Source: Triplophysa rosa (Eukaryota > Chordata > Actinopteri > Cypriniformes > Nemacheilidae). Taken from it: DNA of 64,000 nucleotides. Below, one piece after another: positions 48,125 through 60,052 of this stretch. The number at the start of each line of letters is the position of its first letter. The first letter of the stretch is position 1. The translations under genes were made by a program, and so were the position numbers. The notes under the pieces are model-generated. The model was not told the DNA's origin, did not search any database, and saw nothing but the letters and a program-made list of their open reading frames with translations. The stretch covers positions 6,053,556-6,117,555 of the forward strand of contig NC_079913.1 in assembly GCF_024868665.1 (NCBI RefSeq), written 5' to 3'.

Positions 48125-48480
48125 TGATTAAACAGGCACTTTATTTCCATTAGGCGTCTTTACAAGGTCCTTTTGCATGCTTAAGTGTTTGTCAACCTGC
48201 AGCGGGGAAAGTAAGGCTTCTGTCAGCATTTCTTCTCCTTATGAATAATTAGAAACACAGAATTGTGGTTCCCGCAATCTCTCGTCACCTGTCAGGCATC
48301 GCTCATTCACCCTAGGCAATAAATAAAATTGCCAGGGAATCTGTCATTTGCTATAAAGGCATGGTGCGACGTAAATGTGGCGTATGAGAACGCATGCGGT
48401 GAGTGCCTTGATTAAATATGGATGCATTCACGCATGCATATGGCATATGATGAGGCAACAGTATCATATGCACGGAGGTA
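48125..48480. other. Candidate conserved non-coding block
   Basis: A stretch free of repeat words with 'tttccattaggcgtctttac', 'tccttatgaataattagaaa' and an E-box in 'gtcacctgtcaggcatc', followed by a zone of repeated CATATG/GCATGC words that includes the inverted pair GCATATGAT / ATCATATGC (48443-48471). Confidence 0.3.
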
Positions 48481-48718
48481 TGCGTATGCGAGCTCTGCAC
48501 GCGCTTTAAAGAGATGCGCGGGACATTGCGTTGAGTCCCAGTAATCCGGTGGAAGGTATGCGCTAAATCCTGACATCAGCATATTTTAGAGTACAGAAGA
48601 AGGGAGGGGGTGAAAGAGCCCAGCGGTGAGAGGTCAGCTGACACTGCAGTGTGCAGATGAAGCAGAGGCTACTTTGTTCGATAGCGCTTGTGAGCTGTGA
48701 TGGGTATTTCCCACTGAA

Positions 48719-48775
48719 CTAGGGGTGGGCGGTATGACCAAAGACTTGCCATGGGATATACCGGTATTTATCCTT
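48719..48775. mobile_element. Fragment of the 'ggggtgggcggtatgacc' repeat
   Basis: 'aggggtgggcggtatgacca' and 'gatataccggtattta' are words of a common fish DNA-element end. The other end was not found. Confidence 0.5.
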
Positions 48776-49270
48776 GCTATTGTTGCTTTAAAATGTCTAT
48801 ACATATTTCAAGAACTGCATTTTCGATAGTTCAGAAATACTGTACATTTCTGAACTTTCAACTTTGGTGTTCCAATAGGTCAACTAGGACATGGTGCGAA
48901 CTGCGAACAACATCAAAGGAAAGCATGAACTGATACACTGAAAGCAAAACAATGTAGGATGCTCCAGAACAGCATCTTCCAAAGGCATTTAATGTAATGT
49001 TAAATTGTTTTAAGCACTTTATTTTATTAGATTATTTGCTCTTTTTTTAAACAGGATGGGTGTAGTCCAAAAGGTAGGATTATTCAAAACAAACGAATGA
49101 TGTGTCAGGCATCTAAGCAAAACGCTGCTTTACATTCGGCTGCATAACAGAACCGACTAAAAATCAAAACAGTAAGACGTTACAAATATGACAGGATGAG
49201 TCATGTCTGAATCCAATTTAAGCTGAAATATGCAGCAGTCTCAATACGTATATCAGTTGCATTCTATATA

Positions 49271-49592
49271 TAGATGATTATGCACAGATATATCGTCCAA
49301 TAATCGGTATCGGTCGATAAAAGCAATTTTCACACCATTGGCCAGTTCAAAAACAGCCAATGATCAGGGCCGATATATCCTGTCATTCAAAAGAGGACAG
49401 AGAAATGCAATACATTTGTGCTCTGTATATAGAAAATGTTAAGAAACATCACCAGTTTGATGTTAAATATTAATAATTCAATAATAACATTCAGAAAGTT
49501 CAAAATTGGTTTCGGTATCGGCTGATGCAGTATCCCTTTGAATAATCGGCTAACGATATCGGTAGAGAAATTTAGTAACGCTGCATCTCTAA
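49271..49592. mobile_element. DNA element of the 'aatcggtatcggccgatat' family
   Basis: It holds 'atatatcgtccaataatcgg', 'tatcggtcgataaaagcaat', 'cagggccgatatatcc' and, on the right, 'taatcggctaacgatatcgg'. It ends 'gctgcatctctaata', the complement of a TAGAGATGCA-type terminus. Confidence 0.65.
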
Positions 49593-49598
49593 TACTGT

Positions 49599-49601
<3 letters not shown>

Positions 49602-49634
<33 letters not shown>
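49602..49634. repeat. AT microsatellite
   Basis: (AT)n of about 33 bases, directly after the preceding element. Confidence 0.95.
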
Positions 49635-49637
<3 letters not shown>

Positions 49638-51949
49638 TGTCTTTGCATCTATTTATCGCTCTCTATACCCGTATCTTTATATACTGTATTTATAGACTGA
49701 TATAAATATAGATTTAGACATTCATGATATAGCACACCGATATATAGGGTTTACATAATATACCAAATTGCATATAAGTATACATTTAAGTATATATTTA
49801 TATGTAGTATACATGCTATCATTTATACTGTTGCACCACCCAGTCCCATGCAGAACCACGTTAGGACATAAAACCTTGCACATAGTTTCTACTGTAGTGT
49901 CGAAAGGCTCAAAAGCCCAGTGCGGTTTGGCTTTAATGCAAGTATTTAATTAGCAATCAAAGCACAGTTGCTGCATCTGCCAAAGACAACCAGCTACTAA
50001 GCCAATTCTAAATGTTAATGCCCTGTGTCCATGTGTACTGCTAATGTCATGCAAAAGAAATGGCTAGCGTCCACAGAACGGGTAATCTCACCGCAGATAG
50101 GTGGAATTAACGCGGCTAATGCATGTAGGCCCTACGATCTCAGTGGACCATCACTGTTGCAAGCCAGTCATGCAAACATTGAGTCATCACCTGAGAGACA
50201 CAACATCAGTGTATGTTTCCATTAGTGCTTTTGTGTGCATGACATGCAGCTGGTGTACTATGCAAACCCTTTGCCCTGTATGTGCATTTAGATATTGACA
50301 AATGACAACAGGTGCAGTCGGTTAGTGCGAACAAAAAGATACCCACCATAAACACTTTTGTTAAAAGTGGGGGATGTATTTGTTTGCACCGGCGAACATA
50401 ATTGCAAATATAATGTAAACAGGTAGCCCCGCCCCAAACTCGGCCATTGGTTGATATTTCAAATACTAATTCCAATGCATTTATGGAAAGCCATTCATTC
50501 CAAACTAGCCCAAAAAAAACTCGTCTTCTAACAAAAGCATCGCTGCTAGACAGGAAGGAGAGCCACGTTCAGCCGTTGTGAACCCAGCATCAAGAAGATG
50601 TCTGCAATATCTGGCGATCAATATTGAGCAGTCTGGTCTTGGCAGGCAAGCAAACTTCATAAGGCTCTTCATCTCACCCATGCCTCGCTGACAGCATCTC
50701 CTGGCATCCGCGCTTACATATCCAGTACAGGGGCCGGCTCGCGCTCAAGCTACACTGCTCGGAGCCTAATAAGCATCCATTACAATACATTTCAAACTGA
50801 TCATCATTCAGCCAGTGTGGTTTACGAAAGAGAGGAAGACTAAAGTGGAAAGGGAGGCCCCTGTGGTGCATCTATGCTGACTGACCCAAACCTGACACTG
50901 TGATTTAGAATCATCACCGGGTTGACCTGAAGGTTATGACCACCAATCAAAAGCCATCATAATTATGTTGTTTGCCAAACCGCTCGACGTGTGTTTTACT
51001 ATGGGGCATGAGGGCATATTATATTTCTTACGCACCCACGTTGTTCTGCGGATGCAATGATGATAAATTACACTGCACTTGAACTTGGAGGTGTTTGGAA
51101 AAACTAGGCAATTCGACAGCCACAGGGCTAGTTTAAGCGCAATGCGATTTGGGTGCATTTGCATGCAAGGTGTGTGCTTATGAAATGAAAGTGATTTTGT
51201 TAAAAAAAATACTGGATTTATGCGAAGGCCCGCGAGAAAGACACAAATATACACACAACCTAGAGGAAGCCATTTAATTGGCATGCAACCTGAAAGTACA
51301 CATAAAACAAACAACATTGAAACTCGTCCGTTAATGACAGCCTTGCTTTCTATGCTTCAGTCTGATCTACATTTGTTCTCTTCAAAAGACAGCTGCAACC
51401 TGCGGGTCACAAGCTGTCCCCTCGTGTTACCATCTCTCCCTGCTTCGGTAGACAACTGCTTCTGTTCGTCTAGGTGCCGAGTCACGCTCTGGAGGAAAAG
51501 ATGCTGGTGAAAAGCCAAAATAAAAGGGAATTCCTGCCACATAAGATGGTTTTACATGCATGAAAAGCAAAAATCAGATGAAGATCAGAGCTGCAGTAGT
51601 GAGCGTAACTGGCACAGACTCCCATTAGTGTGCAAATGTGCTTTTTTGGTAGGTTGTCTTCAAAAAACATATTTTTCCTAAGGCTTGTTGAGCCGTTCAG
51701 GCACTTATTTCCACTTTTCCCCAGCAATTTCCTTCCCCGCGAGTTAATGGATGTGTCAATATGTAGTATTGCTTAGCAGAACATGACAGCTTTATCAGCT
51801 TCACTTTAGAGGGAATGTAACCCATTGTGGAGCTTCAATGCCCAAGAAAGCAGGCAAGAATACATATCCTGGAACAAATAAGCATTTTTTGGCTGGGAAA
51901 CAAAACAAATTAGACGTGTAATATGTTGACTAATGAGAAAAACAGCTTA
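49635..51949. other. Intron sequence, nothing recognised
   Basis: Starts AT-rich with many ATATA words, then becomes ordinary single-copy-looking DNA. The 127-codon minus frame at 50934-51317 has no domain. Confidence 0.45.
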
Positions 51950-52281
51950 AATGGATAGTTCTCCAAAAAAAAAAATTCTGTCATCATTTACTCATCCTCT
52001 TGTCATCTCAAACCTGTATTACTTATTTTCTTCTGCAGAACAAAAAAGAAGATATTTTGAAGAATGTTGGTAACCAAACAATGGCAGGACCCATTCACTA
52101 TTATTGTGAAGACACAAAACCAATGCAAGTCAATGGGTACTGCCATTGTTCGGTTACCAACATGCTTCAAAATATCTTATCTGTGTTCTGCAGAAGAAAG
52201 AAATTCAAACAGGTTTGAAATGACAAGATGGTGAGTAAATGATGACAGACATTTCATTTTTGGTGAACTATCCCTTTAAAG
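51950..52281. mobile_element. Cyprinid palindromic MITE (AGTTCACCC family), full length and well preserved
   Basis: It runs from 'taaatggatagttctcc' to 'ttggtgaactatcccttta'. Left and right arms ('aagatattttgaagaatgtt / aacatgcttcaaaatatctt') pair over most of their length. Confidence 0.92.
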
Positions 52282-52599
52282 AAGATGGAAAACAGACAGA
52301 CAAACAGACAAGCCTAACCGAAAACCATCACAGTCTAGTCAAAAACAATTTGAATCCATTTTCCATTTAATAAAGGCTTTCCCTAATTTTTGTGGCATGT
52401 ACCCAACCCTGGCTTTCCCCCAAACACCCATAATAAAGCTGCACCACTAAATTTACCTTTGAACGCAGTACAGACCCAGTAAGACGACCAATAAAATCAA
52501 AACAACGCAGCTAGCCACAAATACTCCAAGTTAATTGGGATGTGCTCCGCCATACATGAAATGAGAAAGTATCCGAATTTTGGTTGAACAACTACGACC

Positions 52600-52920
52600 A
52601 ACAATGATGCTCTCCAGAAGAGGATCCTATTTATTCATTTCCCTAGGCATGTGCGAACATGAGTCACAGGCTGGAGAACTCAAAATTACCCTTTATTTTG
52701 TCACACTCTCCTTCAACTGTTTAAAGAGCCTCCAGTTCCCGTGATGGCACTTCTGTATCGTGTCAGAAATGAAAGCCTCATCCATTTGGAGGATATCATT
52801 CAGATTTGACGACAATACAGATAACAACGGCCGATCTCAACCTGTAATTAAGAGTACCCACGCAAGGATCTGCCTGTGCCTCTGAATCGTGAATCATCAC
52901 CGTTTGATAACCTCGAAATG
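52600..52920. other. Candidate conserved non-coding block
   Basis: Repeat-free, with 'ctatttattcatttccctag', 'aacctgtaattaagagtacc' and 'gaatcgtgaatcatcaccgt'. No coding similarity in six frames. Confidence 0.25.
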
Positions 52921-53219
52921 CACAGGATGTAATTTTATCACATTCAATACAATGTCATTCCATGGCTGAGGTCGCCACAGGCGGAGAAAATAACAGTGCT
53001 GCTCCATATGAACTACACAGTGGGAAGGCGGCTGTATGATGTAAACCACCTGTCTGGCCTTCGTTCGCCTTGGGGTTTCTATTGTCTCGCGAGTTGCCGT
53101 GTTAAAAACGAATTGAAAAAAAAAATTTGGTTGACAAATGACTGACAAGCCGTTTTCCAAAGCTTTGAAGCAGAACGCTTGGAAAACGACAGCGAGGAAT
53201 AGTCCATGAGCGTGCATGA

Positions 53220-53640
53220 GTTTTCTCTTCCGTCTTAATTGGCTCGTGGGAGCTTGACTTCATAAGTACAATTCAAGTTCCTCTGAGGCATGCAAATACG
53301 CAATATTAAAGTGTGACTTCCACCGAGATTTCAGGATATTGGCACATACAACGCTATCTGTGGGGTTAAACAGAAGCCGCGTTTGATATTCCACTCAGAT
53401 AAAAACTAATTAACGAATATGCTTCGCAGAAACATGTATGCATTGCAAATCTTCCAGATTTGGGAAAAATGGTGCAAATTTGATATCACGTTTCATTTCA
53501 ATACACAATTTGATCCGCGGCCCAATTTGCACTATGTGGCGAGACACGACAGGGTGTGAAATTCCTGTTCTTCTCAGCGCCAATGGACACCAAGAAAAAG
53601 CGCTCCCATTTCAGAGGTCCAGTACAAAATCGATAGCCGG
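53220..53640. other. Candidate conserved non-coding block
   Basis: Repeat-free, with 'taattggctcgtgggagctt', 'aactaattaacgaatatgct', 'aggcatgcaaatacgc' (ATGCAAAT octamer) and 'tgatccgcggcccaatttgc'. Two motif-rich halves flank the octamer and the TAATTA site. Confidence 0.3.
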
Positions 53641-54837
53641 TTGAACTGACAATAGTGGCAGTTCAAAAGAGCTTCTCCTTGCTGTACTGACATTGAGTGA
53701 AGTAACAGCAGAAAGAGAAAGTGAAAGAGAGATTACCTTTGTATGTCAGTGTACCTACTTACACACTGGGTCTGAGTTTTTTCACAACAGAGGACCTGTG
53801 CTATGGAGAAGGTTACATGAATGTTGTGTCAAAACCATTAACAAACCTTTATAATCTGTAAACAATGTGGCACTTCCAGAATCTTGCTCGACTTGCCTAA
53901 GAAGTCTGTCATGTTAGCCGTTTCAAATATAAAAAACCTGTGTTTGGAAAAACCTAATAACAAAAAAAGTAGCTTGTATTTAATTTGGGAGCATAGATGG
54001 TACATACAAGTGATAAGAAAATTAAAATGAGAAACTTTTTTATATTGACGGGTGAACCATATTCATGCGTCATTTTAACATACTTCACACACTCAAGACT
54101 CAATGACTCAGGGTTGAGATCTTCTTTCATAAGACAACAATCAGACAGTCACCTTCCTTTGCCGCTTCCTCCCTTGATGACTTGATATTGAGATAAATAG
54201 GTTTCCCTGGGGCGCATCACCTGATTGCAGCATCCAGCCCTCGATCATTCTGCACGCTCACAATCACAGCATAGGGAACAACTCATTATCTCACCTGAAC
54301 TGAGAAATCAAATCAAATGTTATCTAATACTGCCGAAGTGTGCCGACAACATTTCATGCTAATCAAATCAAAGGTCATCACAAGAATATCCTCATACGGC
54401 AGGACTGACGTTAGTCTGAATCACATAACCAAGAGTGACTTTCCCAATTTCCCTCTTAAAATATATTAAGTTGAATAAAATACATCCGCACATTACTGCT
54501 AGAAACATGACTTGCTGTATGTATTGCTACGCATAGACTGCATGGCTGCAATCTGACATGAAATTAGCGTAAAACACAGCCTGTTTTACTTTACAGTACA
54601 ATGCAATTTCAAGACGTATTCAAAAAGATAAAGATGTGGGTCTATACAACAGGTGTTGGAGGAGATCGGCTTAAATGGGCTTGATGATGTCTGCAAAAAT
54701 GAAATGTTATTTCAGAGGCGGAGCAAGTCTTTTTTTGATTTTGACAAATCACACAAAAACACTTTTATAATGTTTACAATAAGCCTATAATTTGTGTTCA
54801 AGTCAAAAAAAAGGTGCATTTTTAACTGATGTTGACT

Positions 54838-55234
54838 TTTAAAGGTGCAATGTGTGAAATTAAGGAGGATCTTTTGACAGAAATGCAATAAAATATACAT
54901 AACTATGTCTTCAGAGGTGTATAAAGACTTTACATAATGAAGCGCTATGTTTTATTATCTTAGAATGAGCTATTTCTATCTACATACACCGCGGGTCCCC
55001 TTGCATGGAATTCACCATGTTGTTTCTACAGTAGCCCTAAACCGACAAACTGCTCCACAGAACGCGTCTCGTAAATACATTATCTCCTTCGGCAAAGAAG
55101 CGAAAACGTAACGACATCTTAGTCCTGTGTCAGCCACCGTAGTGCTTCGAAAGGGAGGGGGGAGTGAGCCGTTGGATGCAATTCATAACCTCAACACTAG
55201 ATGCCGCTACATTTCACAAACTGGACCTTTAAGA
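54838..55234. mobile_element. Complete 'ttaaaggtgcaatgtgtgaa' DNA element
   Basis: The ends 'ttaaaggtgcaatgtgtgaa' and (reverse complement) 'ttaaaggtccagtttgtgaa' match over about 22 bases and are each bordered by TTAA. The 397-base body has no reading frame. Partial copies lie at 26230, 29631 and 33377. Confidence 0.82.
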
Positions 55235-55310
55235 TGCAATCCATAACTTTAAAAATAAACAAAAATTTGTTATTGAGCAAGTAAGTTTATCTGTGTTGAA
55301 GTTTGTCTCC

Positions 55311-55789
55311 TAAAGCTTAAGTTATGCTTGTGCTTAGGACCTACAGCGTAGCGTACGCAGAGCCGCGTACCCTGTGCGTACCCTACGCCGTAGCCTGATG
55401 CGCACCTCTCCAAAAATGTAACAACGCGTCAACTCAACGCAGACCGCAAGCGCTGTGATTGGTCTGTTTGAACCCCTCCCTCAGGTCAAAAAAACTCTGC
55501 GATAGCATCATGTTTACTCAAACGCATTTCCGAATGAATTATCCAAGTAAATTATTTGTGCTTCTGTATTTAACATCTCAAGCTGCAACAAAAGTGACCG
55601 TTTACTTGCCACTATCACTGCTAATGCTTCTCACACGAGCTCATTCTTCTTTGGCTCTTGTCTTGGTTACACAAGTAACACGCGCGTGGACACTGACGCC
55701 TAGTGGTCATTGCATGTCGACACGGACAACGACGCAGAAGTGTAGAGGCTACTGCGTAGGTCCTACGCACGACTATAACTTAAGCTTTA
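55311..55789. mobile_element. DNA element with 'aagcttaagttat' inverted ends and TA flanks
   Basis: The left end TAAAGCTTAAGTTAT and right end, reverse-complemented, also TAAAGCTTAAGTTAT; both then contain 'cgtaggacctac' or 'cttaggacctac'. Each end is bordered by TA. The interior is CpG-rich ('gtaccctacgccgtagcc') and carries a 127-codon open frame (55459-55842, plus) without a recognisable domain that runs past the element. Confidence 0.65.
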
Positions 55790-55842
55790 GTCCTTACTGT
55801 ACCCCGACCCGCACCAGTAAGCAACAACTATTTATAATTTGA

Positions 55843-58800
55843 TCTATCGGATATGATTTAATAGGAAATCTCAGTTTGACGTCCAACCCACATAAAGAAA
55901 CATTTATAAAGTAACCTGCAATTTTACATTTCAAACATTTATTTTAAGGAAATTTGAACTGACAGAAAACCCAGTCGTGATCTAGTTCTCACCAATGTTC
56001 TCTGTCACGGTTACTGCCCACAATTAGGAAGAAATAGAGAAACTTTAAATGGTAACCAAATTAAGCCTGTTGATCTATACACTGCAGTCCTGTTGCTTTT
56101 TTTCTAAGAATCTTCTTTTCATTCCATGTTGCATGCTGACGCACCACATCATTAATCTCCATCTATTGATTCTACATCTGGAAGGCGAGGTTGGGTTCAA
56201 TTAGTATCGGCTGATTGTGCCTTTGCATATCCCTCACGACGACGACCTTTGTAAACTACCTTGGTGGGTGGACAGCGAGTTAATGCATTAAAGGTGGTCA
56301 TCGAAGAGTTGACGAATAGATGCTCTTGTGGAATCCAAGTGCATGAACGTCAAAGTCCGCTGGATGTCCTATAAGCACACACATACACACACAAAACGCT
56401 CACATACAAATTGACCTTGTATGTCACTGTAATATAATGCCCACAGGAACAACGTTAGCACTGTCTTAATCTGGTAACTCGCATGACCCGAACAGGTCAG
56501 AGGTCAGATGCACAGCCTGGGGGTTCCAGCAAATCACAGCCGAACGTCACAGCGCTTTGGTTTATAGGTTCTCAAGGTTACCAGTTATATTGTATTTCTA
56601 AACACTGCCAAAATAAATGGAGACAACAGCTAAACGAAATAAGAATATTGTCGGCAATGAAAAAGCCAGGCTGACTATGCGTCAACAAAATATCCCACAT
56701 CTGTGCCAGTCACCAGTGAACACGTGTGGAAAAGTCTATACGTTGCAACCTCGCACACCTTTTCGCCCTCAGCAACAGGGAGCTCGCGATCCACAGCGCC
56801 ATATTATCTTTGTGAATTGAGACATGTTTGCACTTGCTGCTACCGCAAATGACATCCGAGCTGAACAGCGGTTCTGGGACAAAACATGAAAAAATAAAAA
56901 AACAAAAAGCAATTTCTTTTCTGTTTCAAAAGCAATCATTCAAAAAGTTGACTTGGACACGTTATGCTTCCATCATGACCTAAGAAGCAATTACCCCCCA
57001 TATTGCTGACAGTGACAAACCTCGGGAACCCTCTTCAGCTTTAGACCAAAAAAAGAAAAAGCAATCTACAAAAAGCATTGGCACTTCTGCATACTACAAT
57101 AAAATAGTTTCTGATGTGCGAGGTCGTAACTTCTGAATTATGAATGACTTACACGTACAACACAGCTTTCTCTGGAAAAAAAATGTCAGTCTATAAAATT
57201 AAACAAATGACACACATCACATTTACGACGCTTTAAATAATCTCAAATACACGTGCTCTTACATTCCTTTGCTAGGACCACATGAATGGAATAACAATCC
57301 GTGCGGATCAAATGTCATGTGTGTTGACCGGCCTACGTCTGACTGCAGTGAAGATGAGGGCGCCGAATTACCCTCCTTTCATTTCTGCCTTCTCATTCCA
57401 TCTGGAGGAAAGGTGAGGAATGAAGTATTGAAAAGCAAGCACATATGACTGCGCAATGATGCAGATGTCATGCTGACGTGATCATCTGGCTTCTGGCTAT
57501 AAACTGAAATTACAGAAAGCTGTTGCCCTAGCAGCCCAGTTCCTTAAAAACACACATAAAACAACAACCGATTGTCACAAATGTGTTTTTCACCTACAGG
57601 TCATTTTCCATTCATGACTGTGATGCCAGGCAGGCATAACCCGTCACTCAATTGTTTACTGCGCTTGTGCTTTCCTGATTAATGACTCATTTATGTTTAA
57701 TGTAACACATATGGTCTCTTCCGCACCAAATGCTGAAGAGCTAGCGAGAGTCTATTGTGGCATATGGGCGAATGACAGCCCTGGAGAACCTTTGGAGGGC
57801 AAGTTAAAAGCTTCAGCCTACACAAAATCGCAAAAACACAACACAGCACGTTAATAAAATAAATCAGTGTGAAAGAATTTATCAGATCATATAAAGTAAT
57901 GATGAAGCCAGATTGTTGTTTACTATCGTTGCTAATAATGCTTTAGAAATGTCTTCTGCTATGTACACTCCAGTATATCTGCAAAATGTGAGCTGATTTC
58001 AATGACGTAACCTCTTATTTTGGGTCCCGTGATTGCTGTAAGATTACGCTCACACTTTCTGTCAAGTGAATATGCATATTGGATCCATCATCCAGGCCTG
58101 AAATTTGGTTAAATAGGGGAATGGTCACCTGATCTGAGCTGTTTTCCTGATGCACTAGCAAATCCATTCAAAAACAGTTATAGACATCCAGACCGACTTC
58201 GGAGTTCAACGACTTCAGTCCTGCAGTGCACAAATACAGCATGTCCTCATAGACATACAAGGCGTTTTCCCTTCATGCCCTAGATCTCTACCCGTTCAAT
58301 ACAAAGACACAGAGGCTTGCGAACGCAGCATCATCCACAGCTTCCAGTGACATCCCTGTTTTGTACGAGGGGCTCATTCGGCCCCTGCTGGTTCCATCAT
58401 ACCCAATTACATGCCACATTGCCAGGCAGCAGGGTAGCAGATCACAAGGGCCTGCGTGCTGAAGATGGCACTAACACGACGCAGGATTTGCCTTCACATA
58501 AAGTGGCATGCTGTTATGTGTAAAACTAAAATACAGGGTGGTGAAAGGTGGACAGTCAGACACAGAGCTTCCTCGCTACGGGTTTTATATTACGTGGGTG
58601 TGTTTAGTTGTTGAACTTGAAATAGCCTCTTGAAATAAGCCATGAGGACACTGTATATAATGTTACTTATAATGTAATATCTTTTAGAGAGTATCAAAAA
58701 TACACGCGAGTCACACACACAAGCAGCTTTAAGGTGAACGAATCCGTAAAACTGCTGAATAATGAGAAATACGGATTCATCAGCAATGAGTCATGGTGAC

Positions 58801-59640
58801 CATGACCAAACGCTCATGCTCAACACCAGAGTAAGATTTGTCTTTATAATGCAAGGACATAATGCAGACATAGTCTCAAATATTTCACACAAGACCCATT
58901 TATGGGTTCCACAAAATGATACTGTATGCAGCGTCACATCAATTTTCTTGCCTTTGCAAAAGGAGTCCCAAAATAACTCTTTCTTTATAATTCTAACAGT
59001 CAACTTTCTATCAACATTTGCCATATTTAAAGTAAAGCTTTTCATCTTCACAGTCTTCTGAAACACGATCATTCCGAGCTGCTTTGCTTTGATTCATTGT
59101 GAGCTCGTGTTTTGTCTACTCTGTGTGTTTGCTATGGGCAAGTGCATCTGGCTTTCTCTCCTGACCCGCTTCGCTCGACATGCATGGCTGTGATATATAC
59201 GATTTCATTACGAGCCGAATCGTTACACGCAAAACGACCGGAATATACGAAATAATCTGTCGTTACCATGCATTTACACTCCTTGCGGTAGGCTAAATAA
59301 CAATGACTACAGGGAGCAGGAATCTGCAATTCGTGCCCCGCGGCTACGGGGACTTATAAAGCGAAAGAATAACAATGTTGCATATGACAAACATACAAAT
59401 CATCATGTTGTCAAACGATAATACTCCATCCGTGCTTGTTACAAACGCGGTTTATAAATAGAAACTGCAAACTGTCACACATACAGCGAAATGCACATGG
59501 TTATCAGCCCAGCCGAGTGGAAGCGAAAGAAATGTCATGACTGCGAGCAACATTTTAACATTGAGTGCTATGAACACCATATATCTCTATACACCACATA
59601 CACATTGCTGTAAATGCAGTATGTTCACAATAACCCACCC
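55843..59640. other. Intron sequence downstream of exon 1
   Basis: Repeat-poor. A motif-dense patch at 56120-56290 ('catcattaatctccatctat', 'tttgcatatccctcacgacg') could be regulatory. Short (CA) words at 56375-56400. Confidence 0.4.
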
Positions 59641-59991
59641 GAATGCATAAAACGGGAATCCAGGAAGGGATACATAGGGAAAGCGATCACATAACGCCTT
59701 CAGATGTCGATTTCAGGAAGGACACCGGCCGAACAAGTGCATTACTACTACGGGATTCCACGAGGCGGGCGCGGTATTGCCGCTCTCTACCGAGACCACT
59801 TGCTGAACAGCGAGGGTAAGTTGATACAATATAGCGCCGAACATTACAAACATTTCGCGCCAAACATCAACAACCACGACGTAACAAACAAGCCGCGAAT
59901 TCATAACAATAAATAGAACGTAGCACAACTTGCAACTCGCACGGCAGGACGCGAGCACGCCGCTCACGCAAAACTATTAAACCACAGCTTG

Positions 59992-60000
59992 CCATACCTC
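59992..60000 (-). other. 5' splice donor of grip1 exon 1
   Basis: On the minus strand the bases are GAG|GTATGG, with the GT at 59997-59996. It agrees with the donor consensus at -1, +1, +2, +3 and +5. Reading through it in frame gives 13 or so residues with no similarity to GRIP1, supporting a true exon end here. Confidence 0.75.
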
Positions 60001-60052
60001 CTTCTTCGTCGGCTTGCAGACAAGCGGGGATGTTTTTCTTCCAACCCGGCAT
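59998..60052 (-). CDS. grip1: First coding exon of glutamate receptor interacting protein 1, palmitoylated (b-type) N-terminus; partial gene
   Basis: Read on the minus strand from the ATG at 60052, this gives the 18 residues MPGWKKNIPACLQADEEG plus one base of the next codon, then GAG|GTATGG, a splice donor. The peptide closely matches the short N-terminus of the mammalian GRIP1b isoform as I remember it (MPGWKKNIP, then CLQA and an acidic tail). In that isoform Cys11 is palmitoylated and targets the protein to membranes; Cys11 is present here. GRIP1 is a seven-PDZ scaffold that binds AMPA receptor GluA2/3 tails, ephrins and kinesin in neurons, and Fras1/Frem proteins in epithelia. The exon ends in phase 1, so the next codon starts with G; this fits the shared GRIP1 exon 2, which starts with Asp (DESPYTKS). 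The ATG has a purine at -3 (GAA-ATG). All PDZ exons lie outside the window to the left. Residue 10 is Ala where I recall Ile in mammals. The call rests on 18 residues plus the splice phase; the paralogue (grip1a or grip1b in teleost naming) cannot be decided. GRIP2 has a related but different N-terminus. Confidence 0.82.

Larger units (their letters stand above)
1..59997 (-). other. grip1: First intron of grip1 (5' part, runs off the left edge)
   Basis: Everything left of the splice donor at 59997 belongs to the intron that follows exon 1, given the minus-strand gene. No second GRIP1 coding exon (expected to encode the DESPYTKS...RRQSIPEEF linker and PDZ1) was found by eye on the minus strand. 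An intron of at least 60 kb is in keeping with the very large 5' introns of vertebrate GRIP1. Other genes nested in the intron were looked for; none was recognised. Confidence 0.65.

Noticed and set aside
508..52281. Regular recurrence of short words, considered as a CRISPR-like array
   Set aside because: Spacing is irregular over tens of kilobases, the units are palindromic transposons, and the DNA is vertebrate.
59704..59916. 70-codon plus-strand frame opposite grip1 exon 1
   Set aside because: It lies in the CpG-rich zone, where frames open easily on both strands; no homology seen.
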